Under the pieces are notes generated by a model. It was not told the origin of the DNA, ran no database searches, and was given only the letters and a program-made list of their open reading frames with translations. From contig NZ_AP014821.1 of assembly GCF_001548115.1 (NCBI RefSeq), positions 4,033,262 to 4,097,261 on the forward strand: a DNA stretch of 64,000 nt. The letters run 5' to 3'. This stretch comes from Geminocystis sp. NIES-3709. GTDB taxonomy: Bacteria > Cyanobacteriota > Cyanobacteriia > Cyanobacteriales > Cyanobacteriaceae. A program made the translations under genes and the position numbers. How positions within the stretch are numbered: position 1 is the first letter of the stretch; each line of letters begins with the position of its first letter. Shown here piece after piece: positions 27,866-39,246 of this stretch.

Positions 27866-29044
27866 ATGTCGATCGTAACATCTAAACCTGTTATTAATTT
27901 TAAAAATACCGCTAATTTTGGTCCTATTTCCTTAATAATTATTCAACCAAATTCTTTTTGTAACTTAGACTGTGATTACTGTTATTTGCCCGATCGACAT
28001 CTACAAAATAAGTTATCTTTAGACTTAATTGATCCTATTTTTAAAAGTATATTTACAAGTCCTTTTTTGGGATGTGATTTTGGTGTTTGTTGGCACGCAG
28101 GAGAACCTTTAACAATGCCAGTTTCTTTCTATAAATCTGCTTTTCAATTAATAGAAGAAGCCAACACAAAATATAATAAAAGTGAGTATTCTTTTTATCA
28201 TTCTTATCAAACTAATGGTACTTTAATTAATCAAGGATGGTGTGATCTTTGGCAAGAATATCCTGTTCATGTGGGAGTTAGTATTGATGGGCCTGCCTTT
28301 TTACACGATGTCCACAGAAAAAATCGCAAAGGCGGAAATTCCCATGATTTAACTATGCGAGGAATCCGTTATTTACAAAAAAATAATATTCCTTATAACA
28401 CTATTTCTGTTATTACTGAAGAATCATTAAATTATCCTGATGAAATGTTTAATTTTTTTGCAGAGAATGAAATTTATGATCTTGCTTTTAACATGGAAGA
28501 AACGGAAGGAGTAAACGAATTAACTTCTTTAAATGGCATAGAAATAGAGCATAAATATTCTCAATTTATTAAACGTTTTTGGCAATTAGTAACAGAAAGT
28601 AAATTGCCTTTTATTGTTAGGGAATTTGAAATTTTAATTAGCTTAATTTATAGTGGTAATAGATTAACTAATACTGATATGAACAAGCCTTTTGTCATTG
28701 TTAACTTTGATTATCAAGGTAATTTTTCTACTTTTGATCCAGAATTGTTATCCGTAAAAACTGATAAATATGGAGATTTTATCTTCGGTAATGTCTTAAA
28801 AGATAGCCTTGAATCTATCTGCGAAACAGAAAAATTTAAAACTATTTATAAAGATATAAATGATGGAGTCAAATTATGTTCAGATAATTGTAGTTATTTT
28901 GGTATTTGTGGCGGTGGTGCAGGTAGTAATAAGTATTGGGAAAATGGCACTTTTGCTTCTATGGAAACTCAAGCCTGTCGCTATCGTATCAAAATATTAA
29001 CTGATGTGTTGGTTAGTACGATCGAAAATTCTCTCGGTTTATAA
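27866..29044 (+). CDS. grrM: Radical SAM/SPASM cyclophane-forming maturase GrrM
   Basis: 392 residues. The radical SAM [4Fe-4S] site is C32-x3-C36-x2-C39 (FCNLDCDYCYLPDR), followed by FGVCWHAGEPL and SYQTNGTLIN strands of the SAM barrel and VGVSIDGP. The C-terminus is a SPASM domain for auxiliary clusters: KLCSDNCSYFGICGGGAGSNKYW...ETQACRYR. These features match the maturases of the cyanobacterial GRRM system, which crosslink an aromatic ring to the third residue of aromatic-X-Asn triplets. The presumed substrates are the three GrrA peptides 3.9 kb upstream on the same strand. An IS remnant separates it from the TRAP gene before it, so it now needs its own promoter. FeS dependence and the residue linked are family knowledge, not visible here. 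Confidence 0.88.
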   Translation: MSIVTSKPVINFKNTANFGPISLIIIQPNSFCNLDCDYCYLPDRHLQNKLSLDLIDPIFKSIFTSPFLGCDFGVCWHAGEPLTMPVSFYKSAFQLIEEANTKYNKSEYSFYHSYQTNGTLINQGWCDLWQEYPVHVGVSIDGPAFLHDVHRKNRKGGNSHDLTMRGIRYLQKNNIPYNTISVITEESLNYPDEMFNFFAENEIYDLAFNMEETEGVNELTSLNGIEIEHKYSQFIKRFWQLVTESKLPFIVREFEILISLIYSGNRLTNTDMNKPFVIVNFDYQGNFSTFDPELLSVKTDKYGDFIFGNVLKDSLESICETEKFKTIYKDINDGVKLCSDNCSYFGICGGGAGSNKYWENGTFASMETQACRYRIKILTDVLVSTIENSLGL

Positions 29045-29135
29045 AAATTATTAAAAACGATTTTAAGGAGTTCTAAATAACTAGAAATTACTTGAAAATA
29101 AAATATGTCTATTCTTAAAATTAGACTTATTAATT

Positions 29136-30464
29136 CTAATCAGAAACTATGCGATCTCGTCCTTGATTTTTGGCTTCATATAATGCTTTATCTGCCTTAG
29201 CAATTAAATCTTTTGAGATAGTATCAAGATTAGGAATTAAAGAAGAAATACCAATACTTAAAGTAACATAAGAACTTATTTTAGATTTTTCGTGGGGTAT
29301 TTCAAAAGAGGAAATAGTACTCTGAATCAAATCAGCTATCATCAATCCATCCTCAATTTTAGTACTTGGTAAAATTACGGCAAATTCCTCTCCTCCATAA
29401 CGCGCAACTAAATCCGTCGGACGTTTAATCATCGCAATACCTTGAGCAACTCGATAAATACACTCATCTCCCTCTTGATGACCATAATAATCATTATAAA
29501 GTTTAAAATAGTCAATATCAATCATAATCAAAGTCAGAGGTTTTTGTTGTTCAAGATGTTTTAACCATTCTTTGTTTAAATATTCATCGAAACATCTACG
29601 ATTAGCAATTTGAGTTAATCCATCTAAATTAGCCATAGCTTGGAGTTGAATTTCAAATTTTTTACTAACGGTAATATCTCTTACTGTAATCGCAAAACCA
29701 TCTTCTAATTTAACAATCACAAATTGATACCAACAACTTTCTCCTGAAGGATGGTATAAATCTTTCTCTAAAGATTGTCCTGTTTCTACCACTTTGACAA
29801 TATCATCAAAAAGATCTTTGTTTATTTGTGCAATTAAATTTTTAAATCCGAGTTTCCCAATAATATCATTTGGATTACAATTAAACAGTTTAACGAAAAT
29901 AGGATTAACTACTATACAACGAAAATCTTTGATTTCTTTCGTTTTTTGCTGTCTTACGGACTGAAATGCAGCGATCGCATTCTTGGAACTATTGAGAACA
30001 CTTAGAATTAAAGCCCGAGAATTATGTAATATTTCTTCTATATTTTTTCTTTTTTTTATTTCTTGTTCTAAAAAATGTGTCTGTTTTTTTATCGTTAATT
30101 GAGTTTCTAATTTTATCACCACTTCATCTATCGGAAAAGGTCTAGTAATATAATCTACCACACCACATTGAAAGGCTTTGATTTTATCAAAAACATCATC
30201 TAAACTAACAAGCAAAATAATAGGAATATTCAGGTTATAACTTTGGATAATTTCGCAAATTTGATAACAATTAATTTTAGGAGTATTAATATTTACTAAA
30301 ATAACATCCACAGATTTGACTTTAAAGGTTTTTTCTAGGATAGTTTCACAAGTAACACTACTAACGTTATAACCTAATAACAATAATTCACTTAGTAACT
30401 GTAAATTGTCTGATAAATCGTCAATTAATAGAATATTACTTTTATATTTGTGTAACTGATTCAT
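29136..30464 (-). CDS. Diguanylate cyclase with degenerate receiver and PAS domain
   Basis: 442 residues: receiver (about 9-125), coiled-coil linker, PAS domain (about 145-265) and GGDEF domain (about 275-440) with intact active site ARYGGEEF. It should make c-di-GMP from GTP. The receiver keeps the acidic pair (DD in LLIDDLSDN), but the phospho-acceptor Asp is Asn (N58 in VILVNINTP) and the conserved Lys is Arg (R108 in ITRPF). Normal phosphorylation is therefore unlikely and the PAS domain may be the main input. No inhibitory RxxD I-site is obvious just before GGEEF. It is transcribed toward grrM and stands alone. Confidence 0.9.
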   Translation of the reverse strand: MNQLHKYKSNILLIDDLSDNLQLLSELLLLGYNVSSVTCETILEKTFKVKSVDVILVNINTPKINCYQICEIIQSYNLNIPIILLVSLDDVFDKIKAFQCGVVDYITRPFPIDEVVIKLETQLTIKKQTHFLEQEIKKRKNIEEILHNSRALILSVLNSSKNAIAAFQSVRQQKTKEIKDFRCIVVNPIFVKLFNCNPNDIIGKLGFKNLIAQINKDLFDDIVKVVETGQSLEKDLYHPSGESCWYQFVIVKLEDGFAITVRDITVSKKFEIQLQAMANLDGLTQIANRRCFDEYLNKEWLKHLEQQKPLTLIMIDIDYFKLYNDYYGHQEGDECIYRVAQGIAMIKRPTDLVARYGGEEFAVILPSTKIEDGLMIADLIQSTISSFEIPHEKSKISSYVTLSIGISSLIPNLDTISKDLIAKADKALYEAKNQGRDRIVSD

Positions 30465-30659
30465 AGATACTGGTAAAAATTAGGTTAAATCTATCTTTAA
30501 CTCTTTTTGACAATTAATTTCAGATCAAAAATAATAATTTTATTAAAGCAGAAATTTAGGAGAGCTTAATTTTTTGAGTAAGGAGTTTTTAAGCCCCTTA
30601 TTCAGTTATTAAAATTATAAGTGTTACTATTAATTTTTTTGCCGAAATAACTCTTAAAA

Positions 30660-32177
30660 CTAAGAATAAATAGGGATTTCGTAACCAAACAAATTAGGAT
30701 TTATTTCCTCTAAATTTAACTCACCTAATCCGTATTCTGCCCATTTTTGAGTTACCTTTTCTGCTATTTTGTCATCAGATTCTAACACTTCTCCCCATTC
30801 ATGATCCGTTTCTGGATAAATCTTTGTTGTAGCATCGATCGCCATTCTACCACCCAAGCCAATTTTCTCACTAGCAAAATCGAGAGTATCAAAAGGAGTC
30901 TCAGGTAAAATAAACACATCTCTGACAGGATCAACCTTAGAAGTAATTGCCCATACTACTTGACGAGGATCTCGAATGTTAATATCTTTGTCCACAATAA
31001 TCACAAATTTAGTATAAGTGAATTGGGGTAATGCACTCCAAAAAGCCATAGCCGCCCGTTTTGCCTGTCCAGGGTATGCTTTATCTATAGAAATTACGGC
31101 CGCTTTATAACTCAACGCTTCCATCGGTAAGAAAAAGTCTGTAATTTCTGAAACTTGTTGACGTAAAATAGGTGTATAAATACGGTTCAGTGCGATCGCC
31201 ATCATAGCTTCTTCTTTCGGTGGACGACCACTAAAGGTAGTAAGATAAATAGGGTCTTTACGGTGTGTCATGCAGTGAAAACGGATAAGAGGAGAATCTT
31301 CCACCCCACCATAATAACCCATGTGATCTCCAAAAGGACCATCGGGCAACATTTCTCCGGGGGTAATAGTACCTTCTAACACAAACTCTGAATCGGCGGG
31401 TACTTCTAAATCAAGAGTCTTACATTTAGCTAATTTGACACCTTCCCCACCATATAATCCAGCAAATAACCACTCAGACAAGTCCACAGGAATAGGGGTT
31501 GCCGCCGCTAAGATGATTAAAGGATCAACTCCAAGGGCGATCGCAATTTCTAATTTTTTGCCCATCAAAGCCGCTTTACGTAAGTGTCTAGCCCCTCCTC
31601 TAACAGATAGCCAATGAACTGTCATCGTTTTGTCTGATTGTAATTGCAATCTATAAACCCCCACATTAGGAGTTCCCGTTTCGCAATCTTTAGTAATAAC
31701 TAACCCTAAAGTAATAATTTTCCCAGCGTCTTTAGGATAAGGACGAATAAGAGGTAAACTGTTTAAATCTAAGTCTTTTTCTTCGATTACTATTTGTTGA
31801 CAAGGAGGAAAAAAGTCTCTACTAGGTTTAGCTTTTACCACATCAAATAATACTTTACCAAAATCGATCGCTTGAGAGATTTTTTTGGGCGGTTTTGGTT
31901 GCTGTAACATTCCCAATTTTTTGCCCAATTCTTCTAATTCTTGGGGATTTTCCATTTTCATTGCCCAACACACCCGTTGTAATGTACCCAATAAATTAAC
32001 AGCAATAGGATAAGGAGAGTTTTTCACATTTTCAAAAAGTAACCCCGCCCCTCCTGCTTGTAACATTCTATTGGCAATCTCAGCAATTTCTAAATCAGAA
32101 TCAACTTCGGTTTTAACTCGTTTTAGTTGTCCTTTTTCTTCTAAAAATTCGATAAATTGACGTAAATCTCTAGCCAT
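30660..32177 (-). CDS. ubiD: UbiD family decarboxylase (4-hydroxy-3-polyprenylbenzoate decarboxylase)
   Basis: 505 residues, the usual UbiD length. It is a prenylated-FMN-dependent decarboxylase; in cyanobacteria this homologue serves plastoquinone-9 synthesis from 4-hydroxybenzoate. Recognisable blocks are the N-terminal MARDLRQFIEFLEEKGQLKRV, AGGAGLLFENVKN, PNVGVYRLQLQSDKTMTVHW, the metal-site region EFVLEGTITPGEMLPDGPFGDHMGYYGG (Glu and His ligands) and FVIIVDKDINIRDPRQVVWA. The matching prenyl-FMN synthase (UbiX) is not in the window. It is monocistronic. Confidence 0.93.
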   Translation of the reverse strand: MARDLRQFIEFLEEKGQLKRVKTEVDSDLEIAEIANRMLQAGGAGLLFENVKNSPYPIAVNLLGTLQRVCWAMKMENPQELEELGKKLGMLQQPKPPKKISQAIDFGKVLFDVVKAKPSRDFFPPCQQIVIEEKDLDLNSLPLIRPYPKDAGKIITLGLVITKDCETGTPNVGVYRLQLQSDKTMTVHWLSVRGGARHLRKAALMGKKLEIAIALGVDPLIILAAATPIPVDLSEWLFAGLYGGEGVKLAKCKTLDLEVPADSEFVLEGTITPGEMLPDGPFGDHMGYYGGVEDSPLIRFHCMTHRKDPIYLTTFSGRPPKEEAMMAIALNRIYTPILRQQVSEITDFFLPMEALSYKAAVISIDKAYPGQAKRAAMAFWSALPQFTYTKFVIIVDKDINIRDPRQVVWAITSKVDPVRDVFILPETPFDTLDFASEKIGLGGRMAIDATTKIYPETDHEWGEVLESDDKIAEKVTQKWAEYGLGELNLEEINPNLFGYEIPIYS

Positions 32178-34911
<2,734 letters not shown>

Positions 34912-34922
34912 CTGAGATCTTG

Positions 34923-34943
34923 GCGTGCAACTACTCTGCACGC
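34923..34943 (+). terminator. Hairpin after katG
   Basis: A 7-bp perfect GC-rich stem (GCGTGCA / TGCACGC) with a 7-nt loop, 11 bases after the katG stop. There is no T-run, so termination is less certain than stabilisation. Confidence 0.45.
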
Positions 34944-35140
34944 TGATAAAATAGCCATTTTAGAAAAGCTAGTTAATCATAACAACTAATACTCGTCTTT
35001 CTGTCGATCAATATTTTTTAATTTTTCTAAAAATTTTGATCAAAATAATTGGATTTTATATTATAAATAATTAATGTTAAAAATATATTGTATTTTTACG
35101 AGTAATTAAAACTAACTCCTATCGTATCAAATATTACTAA

Positions 35141-35704
35141 CTAATGATAAATTGATCCATTTAAAGCAGTAGAAATTGTCCAAATATCTACTAACGAGAG
35201 AAAAAAGGTGAAAATTAAAAGAAAAATATACATCCAAGGTTGCGCTAAAGGACGAATATCCGTTGTATCAATGTTAGTCTTGTTTTGAACTTCTGTTACC
35301 ATAGAATTAAACCCTGCAACTCTCATGGGTAATAAATAGGCTTTATCCTTCTTTTTTGTGATAAAATAATATACTAACCCTCCTTGTCCAGTAGTACGCA
35401 TTTTTAAGCTATCAATTTCTTCCCATCTCAAACTCCATCCCTTACGCCATAACCAGTTTACCCATTTAGGATAGCAAACTTTAATTTCTTCTTGATTGAT
35501 TATCACTCTTTCACTTAATACTATTATAAGCACGATCGAGCCTAGGATTAATAGCAACCAAAGAAGCCATAAAGGAAAAGTCACAGCGGTAAATTTAGCT
35601 AAAAAAGGAAGAGGAATAGTTAAAGCAAAATAAAGATTAAGCAAAGTTATTTTGATGAGAGGAGAAATAGGAAAAATCAATTCAGAATTATTAGAATTAT
35701 TCAT
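35141..35704 (-). CDS. Conserved membrane protein with PH-like central domain
   Basis: 187 residues: two hydrophobic spans near the N-terminus (about 18-65), a central globular part and a C-terminal span (LAQPWMYIFLLIFTFFLSLV). The central part (VIINQEEIKVCYPKWVNWLWRKGWSLRWEEIDSLKMRTTGQGGLVYYFITKKKDKAYLLPMR) has the beta-rich look of bacterial PH (bPH2) domains. I do not recognise a function; it appears to be a cyanobacterial membrane protein. Its start is 42 bp from the stop of the flippase-like gene on the same strand. Confidence 0.65.
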   Translation of the reverse strand: MNNSNNSELIFPISPLIKITLLNLYFALTIPLPFLAKFTAVTFPLWLLWLLLILGSIVLIIVLSERVIINQEEIKVCYPKWVNWLWRKGWSLRWEEIDSLKMRTTGQGGLVYYFITKKKDKAYLLPMRVAGFNSMVTEVQNKTNIDTTDIRPLAQPWMYIFLLIFTFFLSLVDIWTISTALNGSIYH

Positions 35705-35746
35705 AGACTTTTTTTTAATATTGGTTGTTTGTAAAAATTATAAATA

Positions 35747-36661
35747 TTATGAATTAAATTGGATAAACTTGTTAACTAAAAATGCTATTCCTGCCGTAAT
35801 TATTTCGGCTAAAAGACTACTAATTCTAAATAATGCTATGACGACTAAGACTATTTGTGAGGGAAAAATTGTCGAATCAAAAGTAGCAATTATAGTGACT
35901 TCAAAAATACCAATTCCTCCGGGTGAACCGGGTACAATTAAACCTAATAACCAAGCAAAACTAAAAGTACTTAAAACTTGAGGAATTAAACTTAATTCAA
36001 CGGGCATTAAAGCCATTAAAAGAGATAAAAAAGCGAATCCTCTTAAAAGTAAAAAAATAATTTCTCCAAATAAGGGTAACAAAGGATATTTAGTTAATTT
36101 TGCACTTTCATTACTGGCTTTACTTTTAGCTAATTTAGTTAATATTGGATTAATAATTTTCGGATGAATTCCGATTAAAATAGTAATAATTAAACATAAA
36201 ATTAGTAAAAATATTATTGAAAAATTTATTTTAATTATTCCAAAACTCGCACTAATTAGAGTTATTAATAATGCTGAAACTGCCATTAATAATGGTTCAA
36301 TTATAACACTAATCGTTGCGATCGATAAACTATCTCCTTCACTTTGAATAGCTTTAACCCTTCCCAAAAAATGCCAAACATTACCGGGTAAATATTTACT
36401 GATATTAGTAATTAGATAAATATTAATAGCTTTTAAACCCTGTAATTTTGTGTGAAAAAGATTTAAAATCCAAGTCCAAACCCAAGCAGAAAAAGTATGT
36501 CCTATAATATTTAAAAATATACTAATAAAAAAGATCAAAAAGGTAAAAAAAGTAAATTTAATATTAATTACTTCTTGCCAATTTTTGTAAAATGTAGAGA
36601 TGATAAAAAAAGCAGTTAAACCTAATATAAACCATCGAAAAAACTGTTTAATTAACCTCAT
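35747..36661 (-). CDS. Flippase-like/LPG-synthase transmembrane family protein
   Basis: 304 residues with about 8 membrane spans. It matches the lysylphosphatidylglycerol-synthase transmembrane domain (UPF0104) family by ITNISKYLPGNVWHFLGRV, SIATISVIIEPLLM and LGLIVPGSPGGIGIFEVTI, the last being the family's glycine-rich signature. The aminoacyl-transferase domain of true MprF is absent, so lipid or polyprenol flipping is more likely than lysyl transfer. It lies 6 bp after the D27-like isomerase gene, in one operon, suggesting a lipid-phase substrate link. Confidence 0.82.
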   Translation of the reverse strand: MRLIKQFFRWFILGLTAFFIISTFYKNWQEVINIKFTFFTFLIFFISIFLNIIGHTFSAWVWTWILNLFHTKLQGLKAINIYLITNISKYLPGNVWHFLGRVKAIQSEGDSLSIATISVIIEPLLMAVSALLITLISASFGIIKINFSIIFLLILCLIITILIGIHPKIINPILTKLAKSKASNESAKLTKYPLLPLFGEIIFLLLRGFAFLSLLMALMPVELSLIPQVLSTFSFAWLLGLIVPGSPGGIGIFEVTIIATFDSTIFPSQIVLVVIALFRISSLLAEIITAGIAFLVNKFIQFNS

Positions 36662-36667
36662 TACCGC

Positions 36668-37321
36668 CTAATTATAAATTTTTGGACAGGGTTGAGAAGA
36701 ATAACTTGCTGTGGGACAATGGGTTTTTAAACAAGGTTGATTACTAGCTTCTTCTGTTTCTAAATGAGGGGGATATTTACCGAAAATCATTTCACAACTA
36801 AAGTCTTCAAAATTAGGAGTCATGGTTAAAGGAATACCAAAAGACTCCGTAAAAAATTTTTGAGTGGGTAATTTACACATATTAATACACATTCCCACGC
36901 AACCACTTTCCTCTAAATATCTACATTTTTGAATTTTAACACCACTTTTTTGGGTAAGAATTTGATTATTTTTTGTGATTATTTCTACTTCTTGAATATC
37001 TGATTTTCCTACTAACCATTCAAATAAAATAGTGGCAAACCAAGCATTAGATTCACATACCCATTTAGTGGGAGAAAAAAAAGTACGAATTAAATATAAA
37101 ACTGAGGATGGTACTAAGGATTTTAGCACGATCGAGACTAACTCTTGTTGTTGTTGAGCTGTTCTTCCGTTCATGATTTTCTGAGACAAATCAACAAAAC
37201 CTTCATAACCTTTAAAAGAAGTATTTGTACCGACTGCTTTCGCCATTTTTCGAGAAAATAAAGCAATAAAAACTCGATCGATTAAGTTATCATGATATTC
37301 AGTTTTTTCTATTACATTCAT
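36668..37321 (-). CDS. D27-like (DUF4033) beta-carotene isomerase family protein
   Basis: 217 residues. Plant DWARF27 isomerises all-trans to 9-cis beta-carotene at the start of strigolactone synthesis using iron. This protein has the C-terminal signature CRYLEESGCVGMCINMCK, then LPTQKFFTESFGIPLTMTP and NFEDFSCEMIFG, in the same order as plant D27. The N-terminal helical part, DNLIDRVFIALFSRKMAKAVG, is also D27-like. Several Cys are conserved and likely hold iron. Its cyanobacterial substrate is not fixed by homology. It is the upstream member of an operon with the flippase-like gene, spaced 6 bp. Confidence 0.85.
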   Translation of the reverse strand: MNVIEKTEYHDNLIDRVFIALFSRKMAKAVGTNTSFKGYEGFVDLSQKIMNGRTAQQQQELVSIVLKSLVPSSVLYLIRTFFSPTKWVCESNAWFATILFEWLVGKSDIQEVEIITKNNQILTQKSGVKIQKCRYLEESGCVGMCINMCKLPTQKFFTESFGIPLTMTPNFEDFSCEMIFGKYPPHLETEEASNQPCLKTHCPTASYSSQPCPKIYN

Positions 37322-37345
37322 AGACTAATTAATTGTTACCCTTTT

Positions 37346-37380
37346 TAATTGTTAATTGTTAATTGTTAATTGTTAATTGT
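37346..37380. repeat. Tandem TTAATTG heptamers
   Basis: Five consecutive 7-bp units of TTAATTG in the gap between the D27-like gene and the BI-1 family gene. A simple repeat of this kind also occurs at 12370-12410 with AATTAAC/AATTATC units. Confidence 0.8.
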
Positions 37381-37394
37381 ACATTGTTCATCGA

Positions 37395-38123
37395 TTAGTC
37401 ACGACTATTAATAGCAATCAATAATCGAAGGATAAAGACAAAAAGATTGATATAAGTAAGATACATAGAAAGGGCGGCACATAAATACTGCTCATCACGA
37501 TAAGCGCGAGGTAAGATATAAAAATCTACCACCGATGCACCCGCAAATAAAAATACCCCTAAACCAGAAATACCAATTTCTAACCAAGTAGGAGTAAAAA
37601 TGCCAAACAGACTAAAAACTAACTGTAAAAGAATAACTACAAAAAGAGCTATTATTCCTAATTGTACAGTCTTCGTTAAAGCTAATCCGTCTTCATCACC
37701 CAGATTTGAGCCAATATTTCTAGCTATTACAAAAGTTATACCACAACCTAAAGCAGCGATCGCAACTCCATTAATACCTACTCCATCAGTGCCTAAAGCC
37801 ACATAAACAATACCACTGAGAGTATAACCAGTTAAAAGACTATAAACAGTTAAAAGAGGTAAGGCAGTACTGTTATTTGCCCTTTCAGCGATGCCTCTAA
37901 CCACAAAAAAGAGAACTAATTGAGCAATTATGGCACCAATAAAAGTAGGCATAAATAAAGCAGGGTTGGATTGAATCATGCCCAATCCACCATAAGTACC
38001 TACTGCTGTTAATACTAAGCCACCGCCAAGATAGGGTAATGCTTTATTAATAACATTAGGACCTACTAAAGATTGATCTTTAGCTTTTTTGATTGCATCC
38101 CGAAAATTACTTGTTGTTGTCAT
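37395..38123 (-). CDS. Bax inhibitor-1/YccA family membrane protein
   Basis: 242 residues, seven hydrophobic spans after a ~27-residue cytoplasmic start. The BI-1 fold is recognisable: LYIL-type ends, LLTGYTLSGIVYVALG, VAIAALGCGITFVIARN, LEIGISGLGVFLFAGASVVDFYILPR with the conserved C-terminal Asp (VVDF), and a final YLTYINLFVFILRLLI. Bacterial members are proton-sensitive calcium leak channels or FtsH-associated regulators. The role here is unknown. It is monocistronic. Confidence 0.85.
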   Translation of the reverse strand: MTTTSNFRDAIKKAKDQSLVGPNVINKALPYLGGGLVLTAVGTYGGLGMIQSNPALFMPTFIGAIIAQLVLFFVVRGIAERANNSTALPLLTVYSLLTGYTLSGIVYVALGTDGVGINGVAIAALGCGITFVIARNIGSNLGDEDGLALTKTVQLGIIALFVVILLQLVFSLFGIFTPTWLEIGISGLGVFLFAGASVVDFYILPRAYRDEQYLCAALSMYLTYINLFVFILRLLIAINSRD

Positions 38124-38193
38124 AGGATTTTGTTCTAAATTGATTTAGCTATATTTTCTAATTTAACAAAAATGTCGAGAATAAATCTTTCAA

Positions 38194-38225
38194 CAAAAAA
38201 ATGGAGGAATACTTAACCCCTCCTT
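38194..38225 (-). terminator. Intrinsic terminator of the peroxiredoxin gene
   Basis: Reading on the minus strand after the peroxiredoxin stop, GGAGG...CCTCC forms a stem (38203-38223) followed by an A-run on the plus strand (38194-38200), which is a T-run in the transcript. Confidence 0.6.
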
Positions 38226-38264
38226 AGTAATTATTTTCTTTTAAAGTGGAACTTACTAGAATTA

Positions 38265-38834
38265 TTAACCCACAAACTCTTTACGAGGTTCGGAAACTCC
38301 AGCAGGGGTTTCACCTTTGAGATAAGCTAACATTGTATCAGCATCAGATACTTCAAAAGGATCTGTAGGACAGTTGTCAGAAAAACCCGGTTCAACAAAG
38401 ATTTTTTCAATGGTCATATCATTTACTAACATAGAGTAACGCCAAGATCTAGTACCAAATCCTACATTAGACTTATCAACTAACATTCCCATTTTGCGAG
38501 TAAATTCGCCGTTACCATCGGGTAATAAAAACACATTTTTAGCACCGATTTCTTTACCCCATTTGAACATAACGAAAGCATCATTTACAGATACACAGAT
38601 GATTTCATCAACACCGACAGCTTTAAATTCTTCGTATAATTCTTCATAGCGAGGAAGATGATTAGAAGAACAAGTAGGAGTAAATGCACCGGGTAAAGAG
38701 AATACAACTACTTTCTTTCCGGCAAAAATTTCTTCAGTGGTTTTATCTTCCCAACGGTAGGGGTTAGGTTGTATAGATTCATCACGAACACGGGTTTTAA
38801 ATACAACACTAGGTACTTTTTCGATAACAGCCAT
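38265..38834 (-). CDS. Type II (PRX5-like) peroxiredoxin
   Basis: 189 residues: thiol peroxidase of the cytosol. The peroxidatic Cys is C55 in [19 protein letters not shown], and the catalytic Thr and Arg of the fold (R-W-R-Y in TRSWRYSM) are in place. A second Cys lies near the C-terminus ([11 protein letters not shown]). The gene is divergent from perR across 412 bp. In Synechocystis sll1621 the type II peroxiredoxin has the same divergent partner (PerR, slr1738), which regulates it. The same arrangement predicts peroxide induction here. Confidence 0.93.
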   Translation of the reverse strand: MAVIEKVPSVVFKTRVRDESIQPNPYRWEDKTTEEIFAGKKVVVFSLPGAFTPTCSSNHLPRYEELYEEFKAVGVDEIICVSVNDAFVMFKWGKEIGAKNVFLLPDGNGEFTRKMGMLVDKSNVGFGTRSWRYSMLVNDMTIEKIFVEPGFSDNCPTDPFEVSDADTMLAYLKGETPAGVSEPRKEFVG

Positions 38835-39246
38835 ATTTACCTCTACAATAACGATTAATAAAACTTTACACTTAGTTTGGTAAGTCTGGAAGTTTTTACT
38901 TCCTATCTAAGAATAACTCTTATTTAAGAATTTGTCAATAACAATAATCACTCATTTTTGTTAACGTATAGTTAATAAGGAGTTGTATAAATTTAACCTG
39001 AGTTCGATGAAAAAAATCTTTGATGTGGGTGGGTTTTAGGTTTAAGGGTTTAGATTAATTTTCCTAAATCTGTTTAATTATTTAATCAAATAAATCTAAA
39101 TAAAATCAATTGTTAATGGTTTTTCATCAATTATTTACCGAATAACGAATACTTAACACCGAATACCTTACCCTTACCCATAAATTCTGTGTCGAACTGA
39201 TGTTAAATTTACAGCTAATTGCAGTGAAATCAATTTCAATTTTGCC
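38835..39246. promoter_or_regulatory. Divergent prx-perR intergenic region with candidate operators
   Basis: Two inverted repeats lie near the peroxiredoxin side: TAAGA-ATAAC-TCTTA at 38908-38922 and TTAAC-GTATA-GTTAA at 38961-38975. Either could be a PerR operator, as PerR binds its own divergent promoter in Synechocystis, but neither is a textbook PerR box. The remaining half (38997-39207) is a dispersed repeat that ends 40 bp before the perR start, so the perR promoter lies in or next to it. Confidence 0.45.
38997..39207. repeat. CTGAGTTCGA-family dispersed element, copy 1
   Basis: Starts CCTGAGTTCGA and ends GTCGAACTGATG, an imperfect inverted end. The core (AAATCTG...TTAATTATTTAATCAAATAAATCTAA...AATCAATTGTTAA...TTTTTCATCAATTAT) matches 46223-46385. 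There is no coding sequence. It sits directly upstream of perR. Confidence 0.65.

Noticed and set aside
37346-37380. Possible CRISPR-like array
   Set aside because: The units are 7-bp simple repeats without spacers. No CRISPR array or cas gene is present in the window.
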